Assembly: GCA_947307055.1 (NCBI GenBank)
Contig: CAMZHX010000014.1
Coordinates: 1 to 53,689 of the forward strand
Source: an uncultured Selenomonadales bacterium
Lineage (GTDB): Bacteria; Bacillota; Negativicutes; Selenomonadales; Selenomonadaceae
DNA: 53,689 nucleotides
Reading direction: 5' to 3'
The translations under genes were made by a program, and so were the position numbers. Below, piece by piece: positions 14,768 through 22,084 of this stretch. Within the stretch, counting starts at the first letter, position 1. Each line of letters opens with the position of its first letter. The notes under the pieces are model-generated. The model was given only the letters and a program-made list of their open reading frames with translations. It searched no databases and was not told where the DNA came from.

Positions 14768-16303
14768 ATGGCAAAAATTAAACACGCCCCGATTTGCTTA
14801 ATCATTATGGACGGCTGGGGAATCGGCGACGCTCGCGACAACTTCAACGCGATTCAGGTCGGCAATACGCCCGTCCTTGACGAACTCGTCAAAAAATATC
14901 CCAATGCGCAACTTCAAGCGTCGGGCGAATACGTCGGGCTTCCTGACGGGCAAATGGGTAATTCCGAAGTCGGCCATATGAACATCGGCGCGGGCAGAAT
15001 CATCTATCAGCCGCTGACCAAAATCACAAAGGCGATTCGTGACGGTGACTTCTTCGAGAACAAAGCTTTAGTCGGCGTCGTCGATAAGGTCAAAGCTTCG
15101 GGCGGCGCGTTGCATTTATTCGGCTTGGTATCGCCTGGCGGCGTCCACAGTCACACCCAACATCTTTACGGCCTGCTCCAACTCGCTAAGAAAAAAGGCG
15201 TCGCGAAAGTTTACGTTCATTGCTTCCTTGACGGCCGCGACGTTCCTCCGAGCAGTGCCGCTGAATACCTCGCCGAGCTCGAAGACAAAATTAAAGAAAT
15301 CGGCGCGGGACAAATCGCGACAATCTCTGGACGTTACTACGCTATGGACAGGGATAAACGTTGGGACAGAGTGCAGAAGGCCTACGACGCAATCACCAAA
15401 GCCGACGCCCCCAGGAAAGAATCTTCCGCCGTCGCGATTAAAGCTTCCTACGACGCCAAAGTTACTGATGAATTCGTCAACCCCGTTGTCATCGGCGACT
15501 ACGCGGGCATTGGCAAGGACGACGGAATTATTTTCTTCAACTTCCGCCCCGACCGCGCTCGTGAACTCACGCACGCCTTCACCGATAAAACTTTTGACGG
15601 CTTCCCGCGTGTCGAAGAAATTGTCGGGATTCCCTTCGCGACCATGACGCAATACGAGGAAGGCTTGAATGTCGACGTTGCCTACCCGCCCGAAAGCGTC
15701 AAGAATGGCTTAGGCGAGACGATCAGCAAGGCGGGCTTAGCTCAGCTTAGAATCGCTGAGACCGAAAAATATGCGCATGTTACGTTCTTCTTCAATGGTG
15801 GCGTTGAGGAGCCGTACGCGGGCGAAGATAGAATTTTAGTTCCCAGCCCGAAGGTTGCGACCTACGACCTCAAGCCGGAGATGAGCGCGCCGACCGTTAC
15901 GCTTAAAGTTGCCGAAGCGATTTTGTCCGAAAAGTACGACTTCATTATCCTGAACTTCGCGAATGGCGACATGGTTGGGCATACGGGCGTTATGAAAGCT
16001 GCGGTTCAAGCGGTCGAGACTGTTGACGTATGCGTTGGCATTTTCATCGCGTGCATGAAGAAAATCGGCGGCGAAGTCGTCATCATCGCTGACCACGGCA
16101 ACGCTGACCAAATGTTCGATTACAAACTTAAAGAGCCGTTCACCGCGCACACGACTAATCCTGTGCCGATTATCGTTGTCAGCGACCGCGTTGCCGAAGT
16201 CAAAGACGGCGCACTTTGCGACGTTGCTCCGACTCTCCTGACACTCGCGGGTATGGAAATTCCTTCTGAAATGACTGGCAAACCTCTTGTCACCATGAAA
16301 TAA
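14768..16303 (+). CDS. gpmI: 2,3-bisphosphoglycerate-independent phosphoglycerate mutase
   Basis: A 511-residue Mn-dependent mutase interconverting 3- and 2-phosphoglycerate, the next glycolytic step after the Pgk part of the upstream fusion. It belongs to the alkaline phosphatase superfamily. DGWGI (first metal site) is near residue 12. The phosphorylated serine lies in GQMGNSEVGHMNIGAGR, and SPGGVHSH, FLDGRDVPP and FRPDRARELT follow. The C-terminal metal ligands sit in NFANGDMVGHTG and IADHGNADQM. Length matches the family. I chose ATG 14768, giving MAKIKHAP and good spacing from AAGGAGAG; an in-frame GTG at 14759 sits too close to the SD. A terminator follows at 16326. Confidence 0.96.
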   Translation: MAKIKHAPICLIIMDGWGIGDARDNFNAIQVGNTPVLDELVKKYPNAQLQASGEYVGLPDGQMGNSEVGHMNIGAGRIIYQPLTKITKAIRDGDFFENKALVGVVDKVKASGGALHLFGLVSPGGVHSHTQHLYGLLQLAKKKGVAKVYVHCFLDGRDVPPSSAAEYLAELEDKIKEIGAGQIATISGRYYAMDRDKRWDRVQKAYDAITKADAPRKESSAVAIKASYDAKVTDEFVNPVVIGDYAGIGKDDGIIFFNFRPDRARELTHAFTDKTFDGFPRVEEIVGIPFATMTQYEEGLNVDVAYPPESVKNGLGETISKAGLAQLRIAETEKYAHVTFFFNGGVEEPYAGEDRILVPSPKVATYDLKPEMSAPTVTLKVAEAILSEKYDFIILNFANGDMVGHTGVMKAAVQAVETVDVCVGIFIACMKKIGGEVVIIADHGNADQMFDYKLKEPFTAHTTNPVPIIVVSDRVAEVKDGALCDVAPTLLTLAGMEIPSEMTGKPLVTMK

Positions 16304-16325
16304 AATCAGCCATAAAAATTTTTGG

Positions 16326-16362
16326 GCGGCGGTTTAAATTCGTTAAGCCGTCGCTCATTTTT
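16326..16362 (+). terminator. Intrinsic terminator of gpmI
   Basis: GCGGCGGTTTAA pairs with TTAAGCCGTCGC (two G-U pairs, 5-base loop), followed by TCATTTTTC. Confidence 0.8.
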
Positions 16363-16383
16363 CATAAAGGAGGCGAAATATTT

Positions 16384-17310
16384 TTGATTGACTCAAATTG
16401 GGAGGCGCACTATATTAAGCGCGGCGACCCGTCTAAGCCAACTTACTACATAATCCGTCGCAAGTCTGAAATTTCCGGTCTCTTCTACAGATTTATCCAA
16501 ATAGCCGGTCACATAAACTACGCGCTGAATAATGGTTGGCTGCCCGTCGTCGACATGCAAAATTATCCCAATGCCTACCTGTCACCCGAAAAACTCGGCA
16601 AGGAAAATGCTTGGGAATATTATTTTGAGCAACCGCTTCGAATCGGTGTGGAAGAGGCTTACAATGGCGAGAATGTCATTTTGAGTACGGGCGAAGAATT
16701 TTGGCCTTGTCCGAATTGGGGAATGGCTTTCTTTGAGAACAGAGACAACACTTTGACTGAATGGCGTATGCTCCTCAAATTGGGCTTGCTCAAAATAAAA
16801 CCCAAACGGCTCAAAGAACTCGAAGACGTTCGCCAAAAATTATTTTCGCCAAAAGACCGCGTGTTAGGCGTGTTGCTAAGGGGCACAGATTATGTTGTCA
16901 GGCGACTTCGCAATCACCCTATCCCGCCGCCCGTCGAATTCGCCGCGAGTACCGTTTTTGCTAAGCTCAAGGAGTGGAAGTGCAACAAAATTTTCCTGGC
17001 TACCGAAGATAAAGCTATCGTGAAAATTTTCCAAAAAGTTTTCGGCGAAATATGCATCGTGCTTGACCGCCAATACGTTGACTACAATCCGCAGACGGAT
17101 AAATCTGTCACCATGAGCCGCATTGATAGACCCAACGATTATTTTCTGCAGGGCAAAGATTATTTGACGCAAATTTGGCTTTTGTCGGTTTGTAATTCAT
17201 TTGTGGCGGCGAGATGTTCGGGTTCAGTCGCCGCGATGATGTTGGCGAAAAATTTCGAGCACACATACTTTTTCAATCTCGGCAGCTACGGCGCGATTAC
17301 TCTTGAATGA
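16384..17310 (+). CDS. Fucosyltransferase-like glycosyltransferase
   Basis: A 308-residue protein that resembles the GDP-fucose transferase fold group (O-FucT / NodZ-like). The best clue is GVLLRGTDYV near residue 163, comparable to the HxRRTD nucleotide-sugar motif of these enzymes. LSVCNSFVAARCSGSVAAMML near the C-terminus resembles the motif that binds the donor. The acceptor and even the sugar are uncertain. The start is a TTG at 16384 with AAAGGAGGCG ten bases upstream; no ATG gives a better fit. It is followed within 20 bp by two genes for exported proteins (SYLF and SH3b), so a cell-envelope role is likely. Confidence 0.65.
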   Translation: MIDSNWEAHYIKRGDPSKPTYYIIRRKSEISGLFYRFIQIAGHINYALNNGWLPVVDMQNYPNAYLSPEKLGKENAWEYYFEQPLRIGVEEAYNGENVILSTGEEFWPCPNWGMAFFENRDNTLTEWRMLLKLGLLKIKPKRLKELEDVRQKLFSPKDRVLGVLLRGTDYVVRRLRNHPIPPPVEFAASTVFAKLKEWKCNKIFLATEDKAIVKIFQKVFGEICIVLDRQYVDYNPQTDKSVTMSRIDRPNDYFLQGKDYLTQIWLLSVCNSFVAARCSGSVAAMMLAKNFEHTYFFNLGSYGAITLE

Positions 17311-17324
17311 TTGGAGGCGATGCT

Positions 17325-17882
17325 ATGAAAAAATTTTTAGCATTGACGATGTTGTTTTGCTTGTTTGCGACGACAGCCTTTGCGGCGAGCGTAGCTGAAG
17401 AACGTAGGCAAATTGACGAACTCCACGACAAAGCACTTGCCAAACTTTATGAAAAATATCCTCATGCCCGGCGCGTCATCAATCAATGCTATGCTTACGC
17501 GACGCTATCAAATTCCGGCGTGAAAGTTTTATTTATCGGGTCAAGTCAGGGGCGCGGCGGCGCGATTAACCATCAGACCGGCGAAAAAGTTTATCTGCGT
17601 ATGAAAGAACTTTCCGCAGGTTTGGGAATCGGCGCGAAGGAATACAATTTGATTTTCCTGCTCAATACTAAGGACGCTTGGGACAATTTCATTATCGGCA
17701 AAACGCGTTTTGGAGCAAGTGCGGAGGCTTCTGCTGATGACGGCGTGAGCGGCGGCACAATCGAGGGCGCAGAATACGTTGCACCGGGCGTTTGGGTCTT
17801 CCAAATGACAACTAAAGGCCTCGCACTTGAAGCCACGCTTAAAGGTATTAAAATTTATAAGGATAAGAACTTAAACGGGTGA
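17325..17882 (+). CDS. Exported SYLF (Ysc84-type) domain protein
   Basis: A 185-residue protein with a clear Sec signal peptide (MKKFLALTMLFCLFATTAFAA, cleavage after about residue 20). The rest is a lipid-binding SYLF domain: KALAKLYEKYPHARRVINQCYAYATLSN, GSSQGRGGAINHQTGEKVYL and IFLLNTKDAWDNFIIGKTRFGASAEA. In bacteria such proteins are periplasmic or outer-membrane associated and bind phospholipid; their exact role is unclear. The start is ATG 17325 after TTGGAGGCGATGCT, 14 bp behind the preceding stop. The SH3b gene follows six bases later, so the two exported proteins are probably made together. Confidence 0.82.
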   Translation: MKKFLALTMLFCLFATTAFAASVAEERRQIDELHDKALAKLYEKYPHARRVINQCYAYATLSNSGVKVLFIGSSQGRGGAINHQTGEKVYLRMKELSAGLGIGAKEYNLIFLLNTKDAWDNFIIGKTRFGASAEASADDGVSGGTIEGAEYVAPGVWVFQMTTKGLALEATLKGIKIYKDKNLNG

Positions 17883-17887
17883 TTAAC

Positions 17888-18364
17888 ATGAAAAAATCTT
17901 GGGTACTAACAGCAATTTTGATTTTCATGCTGACGGCGACCGCTTTTGCCAACAATAACATCGTCGCAACCTATTTTGTCGTGAATTGCAACGAATCTAT
18001 CACTTTGCGCGAATATCCATCGTTTCAGGCGCGCGAAATCGCTCAAATCCCGCTCGGTCAAGCTGTCGGCTTTATCGAAGAGGCCGAAAACGGTTTTTAT
18101 AAGATAAATTACGACGGATTGATTGGCTACGCGCTTGCAGAATATCTTTCGCCCGATAATCAAAGTTTTCGCGGCGCAACCGTCGTTAATTGCAAGCAAT
18201 CTATCACGTTGCGCGAAAATCCTTCCACTTCCAGCTACGAACTTGCACAAATTCCACTCGGTGCTCGCGTTAAATATCTCGGCGTCGAAACAAATTCATT
18301 TTATAAGGTCGAATATCGCGGAATGGTCGGTTTCGTCCTGAAAACTTACCTCCAACTCGATTAA
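17888..18364 (+). CDS. Exported protein with two SH3b domains
   Basis: A 158-residue protein with a Sec signal peptide (residues 1-21, ending TATAFA). Two tandem bacterial SH3 (SH3b) domains of about 65 residues follow. Each has the pattern VNCxxSITLRExPSxxxxExAQIPLGxxVxxxxxxxxxFYKxxYxGxxGxxLxxYL, so they arose by duplication. SH3b domains bind peptidoglycan stem peptides or act as periplasmic targeting modules. No catalytic domain is attached. The start is ATG 17888, preceded by GGGTGATTAAC that overlaps the end of the SYLF gene. A strong bidirectional terminator closes the trio. Confidence 0.85.
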   Translation: MKKSWVLTAILIFMLTATAFANNNIVATYFVVNCNESITLREYPSFQAREIAQIPLGQAVGFIEEAENGFYKINYDGLIGYALAEYLSPDNQSFRGATVVNCKQSITLRENPSTSSYELAQIPLGARVKYLGVETNSFYKVEYRGMVGFVLKTYLQLD

Positions 18365-18385
18365 AATCATTTCGGCAATAAAAAA

Positions 18386-18420
18386 AGCTGTCACTCAACG
18401 AGCGGCAGCTAATTTTTTTT
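18386..18420. terminator. Bidirectional intrinsic terminator
   Basis: AGCTGtCaCT...AGcGgCAGCT with TTTTTTTT on the plus side and an A-run giving TTTTTT on the minus side. It lies between the convergent SH3b and acyl-CoA ligase genes. Confidence 0.85.
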
Positions 18421-18422
18421 GT

Positions 18423-20063
18423 TTAACTCCGATTTTCCAGCGCAACCAGCCTATCTGCACCATAACGCTTGCGCAAAGTCGGTTTTTCTATCTTTCCCGT
18501 CGCATTTCTCGGCACATCAGCGAAAATAATTTTCTTCGGACGCTTGTAACGCGGCAAATCTAAGCAGAAATTGTTAATTTCGTCTTCCGTGCACTCAATA
18601 TCGGGTTGAATCTCGACTATCGCCGCAGAAATTTCGCCTAAACGCCTGTCAGGTAAGCCGATAACCGCTACGTCCTTGATTTTCTCGAACTTGTGCAGGA
18701 AATCTTCTATCTGAACCGGATAAATATTCTCGCCGCCGCTTACTATGACATCTTTTTTCCTGTCAACCAAGAAATAAAAGCCGTCTTCGTCCTGCATCGC
18801 CATATCTCCGGTAAAAAGCCAGCCGTCCTTCAAAACTTCCGCTGTAGCCTTCGGGTCATTGTAGTAACACATCATCACGCCCGGACCACGCACGCATAAT
18901 TCGCCAACTTCGCCGTGTTTAACTATATTTTCGTGTTCGTCGACAATTTTACACTCCCAACGATAGCCAGGAACACCGATTGCGCCGACTTTTTCTATAT
19001 TTTCAAGCCCTAAATGCACGCAACCTGGCCCCGTCGATTCGCTAAGGCCGTAATTCGTGTCGTAATCGTGATTCGGGAAGTATTTTTTCCAACGACGTAT
19101 CAAACTTGGCGGAACCGGTTGTGCTCCTATGTGCATCAGCCGCCATTGCTTTAAATTTTCATAATCCGAAAGCTTTATGTCGCCTCTGTCCAGCGCGTCA
19201 ACTATATCTTGCGCCCACGGCACTAAAAGCCAGACGATTGTGCATTTTTCCTTTGAAACTGCGTCCAAAATGATTTCCGGCTTCGTTCCCTTCAATAAAA
19301 CCGCTTTCGACCCCGCAACTAGGCTTCCCATCCAATGAAATTTCGCTCCAGTGTGATATAGCGGCGGTATGCATAAAAAATTGTCCGAACGGCTCGTTAA
19401 ATGATGTTTTTGCTCCATTTGCGCCGCTTGCGTCAAAGATTTGTGCTTGTGCAGTATCGCTTTCGGAAATCCAGTCGTCCCAGACGAAAAATATATCGCT
19501 CCGAAGTCGTCTTCCGTGATTCCGCCGACCATTGGCTTTAAACTTGAGCAATCATCTACCATTATGTGATAACTCTCCGCGAAACTCGGACAATTATCGC
19601 CTACATATATCAAAAGTCGCCCTCTCGATAGCCTTTCCGCGTTCGTTTCGATTCTTCCAATGAATTCCGGTCCGAAAATTATCACATCGACCTCCGCTAG
19701 CTCCGCGCAATACAAAATTTCCGCCGCATCGTAGCGAAAATTGAACGGAACCGCGATTGCGCCCGATTTTAGCACGCCAAAATATATCGGCAGCCACTCC
19801 AGGCAGTTATACATTAAAATTGCAACCTTATCGCCCTTCCGAACCCCGCGTTCTATCAGTAAATTCGCGCATCTGTTCGCTTTTTCGTCGAAAACTCGCC
19901 ATGTTATTTCCCTGCGATACGGCGCAAACGAATTTGACTCTATCAGGCTGAATTCTTTCCAACTCATGCGCCGCCCGTCCGCTACCGTCGGATTTAATTC
20001 CACCAGCGCGACTTCATCGCCGTATAACGCCGCGTTGCGTTCCAAATATTCCATTACCGGCAT
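18423..20063 (-). CDS. Acyl-CoA synthetase (AMP-forming), class I adenylate-forming enzyme
   Basis: A 546-residue ANL-superfamily enzyme that activates a carboxylic acid, probably a fatty or related acid, as an acyl-adenylate and transfers it to CoA. The ATP-binding P-loop is IYFSSGTTGFPKA near residue 190. The NYGLSESTG motif, the hinge region YFLVDRKKDVIVSGGENIYPVQIED and the C-terminal catalytic Lys in NATGKIEKPTLRK are all present. Substrate specificity cannot be read from sequence. The start is ATG 20063 behind AAGGAGCAAGAAAA. It appears monocistronic, with a terminator downstream and its own promoter upstream. Confidence 0.9.
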   Translation of the reverse strand: MPVMEYLERNAALYGDEVALVELNPTVADGRRMSWKEFSLIESNSFAPYRREITWRVFDEKANRCANLLIERGVRKGDKVAILMYNCLEWLPIYFGVLKSGAIAVPFNFRYDAAEILYCAELAEVDVIIFGPEFIGRIETNAERLSRGRLLIYVGDNCPSFAESYHIMVDDCSSLKPMVGGITEDDFGAIYFSSGTTGFPKAILHKHKSLTQAAQMEQKHHLTSRSDNFLCIPPLYHTGAKFHWMGSLVAGSKAVLLKGTKPEIILDAVSKEKCTIVWLLVPWAQDIVDALDRGDIKLSDYENLKQWRLMHIGAQPVPPSLIRRWKKYFPNHDYDTNYGLSESTGPGCVHLGLENIEKVGAIGVPGYRWECKIVDEHENIVKHGEVGELCVRGPGVMMCYYNDPKATAEVLKDGWLFTGDMAMQDEDGFYFLVDRKKDVIVSGGENIYPVQIEDFLHKFEKIKDVAVIGLPDRRLGEISAAIVEIQPDIECTEDEINNFCLDLPRYKRPKKIIFADVPRNATGKIEKPTLRKRYGADRLVALENRS

Positions 20064-20102
20064 TTTTCTTGCTCCTTTGCTACAAATTTCCTAACATGCC
20101 CT

Positions 20103-20131
20103 ATTCTACACCTTTATTTAAGATTTTCCAA
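20103..20131 (-). promoter_or_regulatory. Predicted promoter of the acyl-CoA synthetase gene
   Basis: On the minus strand, TTGGAA (20131-20126), a 17-bp spacer and TAGAAT (20108-20103). Just upstream, TAGCACAAAA occurs twice as a direct repeat (20152-20161 and 20168-20177, 16-bp period), a possible regulator site. Confidence 0.5.
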
Positions 20132-20177
20132 ACACTTTATCAACGTTATGGTAGCACAAAACTATTTTAGCACAAAA

Positions 20178-20211
20178 AAAGAGTTTGAAACGTTCTCCAC
20201 GCCTCAAACTC
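20178..20211 (-). terminator. Hairpin terminator between flavin reductase and acyl-CoA synthetase genes
   Basis: GAGTTTGA (20181-20188) and TCAAACTC (20204-20211) form a stem. Read on the minus strand it is followed by TTTTTTTG, so it probably ends the flavin reductase transcript about 110 bp past its stop. The remaining bases of this 257-bp gap show nothing else clear. Confidence 0.6.
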
Positions 20212-20320
20212 AAAAATTTTATCCTAAATTAGCGAAAAATGTTCTTATCCTCCGGTAAAAGCACTTCAAGCCGTAACTTAATAAAAATTTGTACTGCGCG
20301 GCTTTCGTCAAAAGCTCTCT

Positions 20321-20884
20321 TCAAAGCGAATTGCCTTGCGCAACCGCTTTTCCGAGTTCGTAAGCCTCAGTAAGTTCCTTATGCCCCTTAATATCGCCAA
20401 CTTTAAAGACGCCGCCCGCTAAAACGTGTCCGCGTTCCGTCCAGCCCAAATGTTTCATCAAATTTTGATAATATTTCAGCGCGTCGTCGAAACCGTATCC
20501 TTCCGCCGCCATTAAAAGCACTGATTCTTTCTTCGGGTTGGCATAATTCGGATTGCACTCGGCAACGGCAAATAATCTGTCAAAAGCTGTGCGAAGTTGC
20601 CCGCTGAAAGTCCAATAATAAAGCGGAGTCGCCAAAACTACCACGTCAGCGGCTTTGTACGCCGGATAAATCTTGTCCATGTCGTCTTTTTGCACGCAAG
20701 GGCTATCGGGATTGCGTCCGCCGCCGAAACAGCCTTTGCAACCGTGAATATTCATCTTGTCGAGGTGAAAAATTTCAACTTCGCAACCAAATTCACGCGC
20801 ACCACGCGAAAATTCTTCGACAAGCGCGGAAGTATTGCCTTTTGGGCGCGGACTGCCGTTTAAAACGATAATTTTTCTGCTCAT
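20321..20884 (-). CDS. NADPH-dependent FMN reductase family flavoprotein
   Basis: A 187-residue flavodoxin-fold reductase of the NADPH-dependent FMN reductase / iron-sulfur flavoprotein group. The N-terminal FMN phosphate loop is VLNGSPRPKGNTSALVEEF. The cysteine motif GCKGCFGGGRNPDSPCV near residue 47 resembles that of iron-sulfur flavoproteins. TPLYYWTFSGQLRTAFDR near residue 85 binds the isoalloxazine ring. The substrate may be a quinone or nitro compound. The start is ATG 20884 behind TAGGAGAGTGAATCGA. An HxlR-type regulator is divergently transcribed, the usual context for a redox-regulated reductase. Confidence 0.85.
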   Translation of the reverse strand: MSRKIIVLNGSPRPKGNTSALVEEFSRGAREFGCEVEIFHLDKMNIHGCKGCFGGGRNPDSPCVQKDDMDKIYPAYKAADVVVLATPLYYWTFSGQLRTAFDRLFAVAECNPNYANPKKESVLLMAAEGYGFDDALKYYQNLMKHLGWTERGHVLAGGVFKVGDIKGHKELTEAYELGKAVAQGNSL

Positions 20885-20909
20885 TCGATTCACTCTCCTA
20901 AAATTTACG

Positions 20910-20945
20910 CTTGTGATATAATAACACAAGAAATTTTGCTTTCAA
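20910..20945 (-). promoter_or_regulatory. Reductase promoter with operator-like inverted repeat
   Basis: On the minus strand, TTGAAA (20945-20940), a 16-bp spacer and TATTAT (20923-20918). The inverted repeat CTTGTG-N9-CACAAG (20910-20930) covers the -10 box, fitting an HxlR-type operator between the two divergent genes. Confidence 0.6.
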
Positions 20946-20978
20946 GTACGCAATTTTTTATTAGTAGGAGATTTTTTT

Positions 20979-21311
20979 ATGGAACGATGCATAGGAAATG
21001 AAAATTTTAAAGACACAGGATTATTTTACACGCTGAAATTGATTAAAGGCAAATATAAATTGCGCGTCCTGTATACGTTAATGGAATTCGGAGTGGTGCG
21101 TTTTGGCGAAATGAAACGCTATATCGGCGAAGAAATATCATTTTTCATGCTGAATCGGACGTTAAAAGAATTGGAAGCGGATAATTTGATAAAAAGAAAA
21201 GAGTACGCGCAACTTCCGCCGAAAGTTGAGTACTCTTTAACTGAACGCGGCAAATCTTTAATTCCGTTGCTTGACGGGCTGTGTAAATGGGGAGATGAAC
21301 ATAAAATCTAA
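20979..21311 (+). CDS. HxlR-family transcriptional regulator
   Basis: A 110-residue winged-helix regulator of the HxlR/MarR-like family. The usual order is visible: LKLIKGKYKLRVLYTLME (helix 1-2), RFGEMKRYIGEEISFFMLNRTLKELEADNLI (recognition helix) and VEYSLTERGKSLIPLLDGLCKWG (wing and dimer helix). Members respond to electrophiles or redox stress, often through a conserved N-terminal Cys; here Cys4 (MERCIGN) fits. It starts at ATG 20979 after TAGGAGATTTTTTT. It is divergent from the flavin reductase and likely controls it and itself through the CTTGTG repeat. Its stop overlaps the stop of the convergent HAD gene. Confidence 0.88.
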   Translation: MERCIGNENFKDTGLFYTLKLIKGKYKLRVLYTLMEFGVVRFGEMKRYIGEEISFFMLNRTLKELEADNLIKRKEYAQLPPKVEYSLTERGKSLIPLLDGLCKWGDEHKI

Positions 21312-22084
21312 ATAAAATGGTTCAACATCGCGCCGACCGAAGAAAATATCCGCGTCGCCTCATTTTTCACGAAATCTTTCGCCGTCGCGACCGTAAATCC
21401 GCCAAAATGCCGAATCATTGGTAAATCATTCGATTCATCGCCGATTACGTAAGTTTTTCCGCGCCAATCGCAGATTTTTAGCAGATTTTCTACGCCAACT
21501 GCCTTATTCATGCCCGAAATTACAATATCTAAGCTGTGTGTATTTTTTTGCGCAAAAATCGCGTCGCCATATTTTTTATTGAGCATATCGGCGGCATTTT
21601 GCGCCGCTTCGGGGCTTTCAAAGTCCAATGCAAGCTGATTTATTCGCGGCAAATCGTCTATCTGCGCGGCGTCGATTATGTCTACCGGAAATTTCCAACG
21701 TTCGCGCTCGCGTAATACCCATGAAGTCGGTTTGACGTTCGCACAATACACTTTTTCCGCCGCCTCGAACGCAAAATGCATACTTTTCGCCGCTAACGGC
21801 TCATTTATTATCTCTTTCAAGATTTTTTTCGGTAATTCCGTCTCGAAAATGATTTTTCCGTCGCTGTCGTGGATTATCGCGCCGTTTTCGCATATCGCAA
21901 AGTCAATTTTCAGTCCATATTCCTTTAAATGCGGCGTCAACATGATGTAAGCGCGTCCCGTCACTATTCCAAATTTATTTCCTGCCGCTCGCCAAGCACT
22001 TATCGCCGATAAATTTTCCGCCGTTATCGCTTGATTTATAAATAATGTCCCGTCAAAATCGCTCGCCGCTACTTTAAAACTCAT
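21308..22084 (-). CDS. HAD-superfamily (Cof-type) hydrolase
   Basis: A 258-residue HAD phosphatase of the Cof/IIB class. Motif I is SDFDGTLF (nucleophile Asp9), motif II is FGIVTGRAY, and the motif IV region is VIGDESNDLPMIRHFGGFTVA with metal-binding acidic residues. The IIB cap lies between about residues 80 and 185. These enzymes dephosphorylate sugar phosphates or nucleotides; the substrate is unknown. The start codon lies inside the end of the upstream GH13 gene (11-bp overlap), so the two are translationally coupled. That suggests a sugar-phosphate substrate. Confidence 0.88.
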   Translation of the reverse strand: MSFKVAASDFDGTLFINQAITAENLSAISAWRAAGNKFGIVTGRAYIMLTPHLKEYGLKIDFAICENGAIIHDSDGKIIFETELPKKILKEIINEPLAAKSMHFAFEAAEKVYCANVKPTSWVLRERERWKFPVDIIDAAQIDDLPRINQLALDFESPEAAQNAADMLNKKYGDAIFAQKNTHSLDIVISGMNKAVGVENLLKICDWRGKTYVIGDESNDLPMIRHFGGFTVATAKDFVKNEATRIFSSVGAMLNHFI

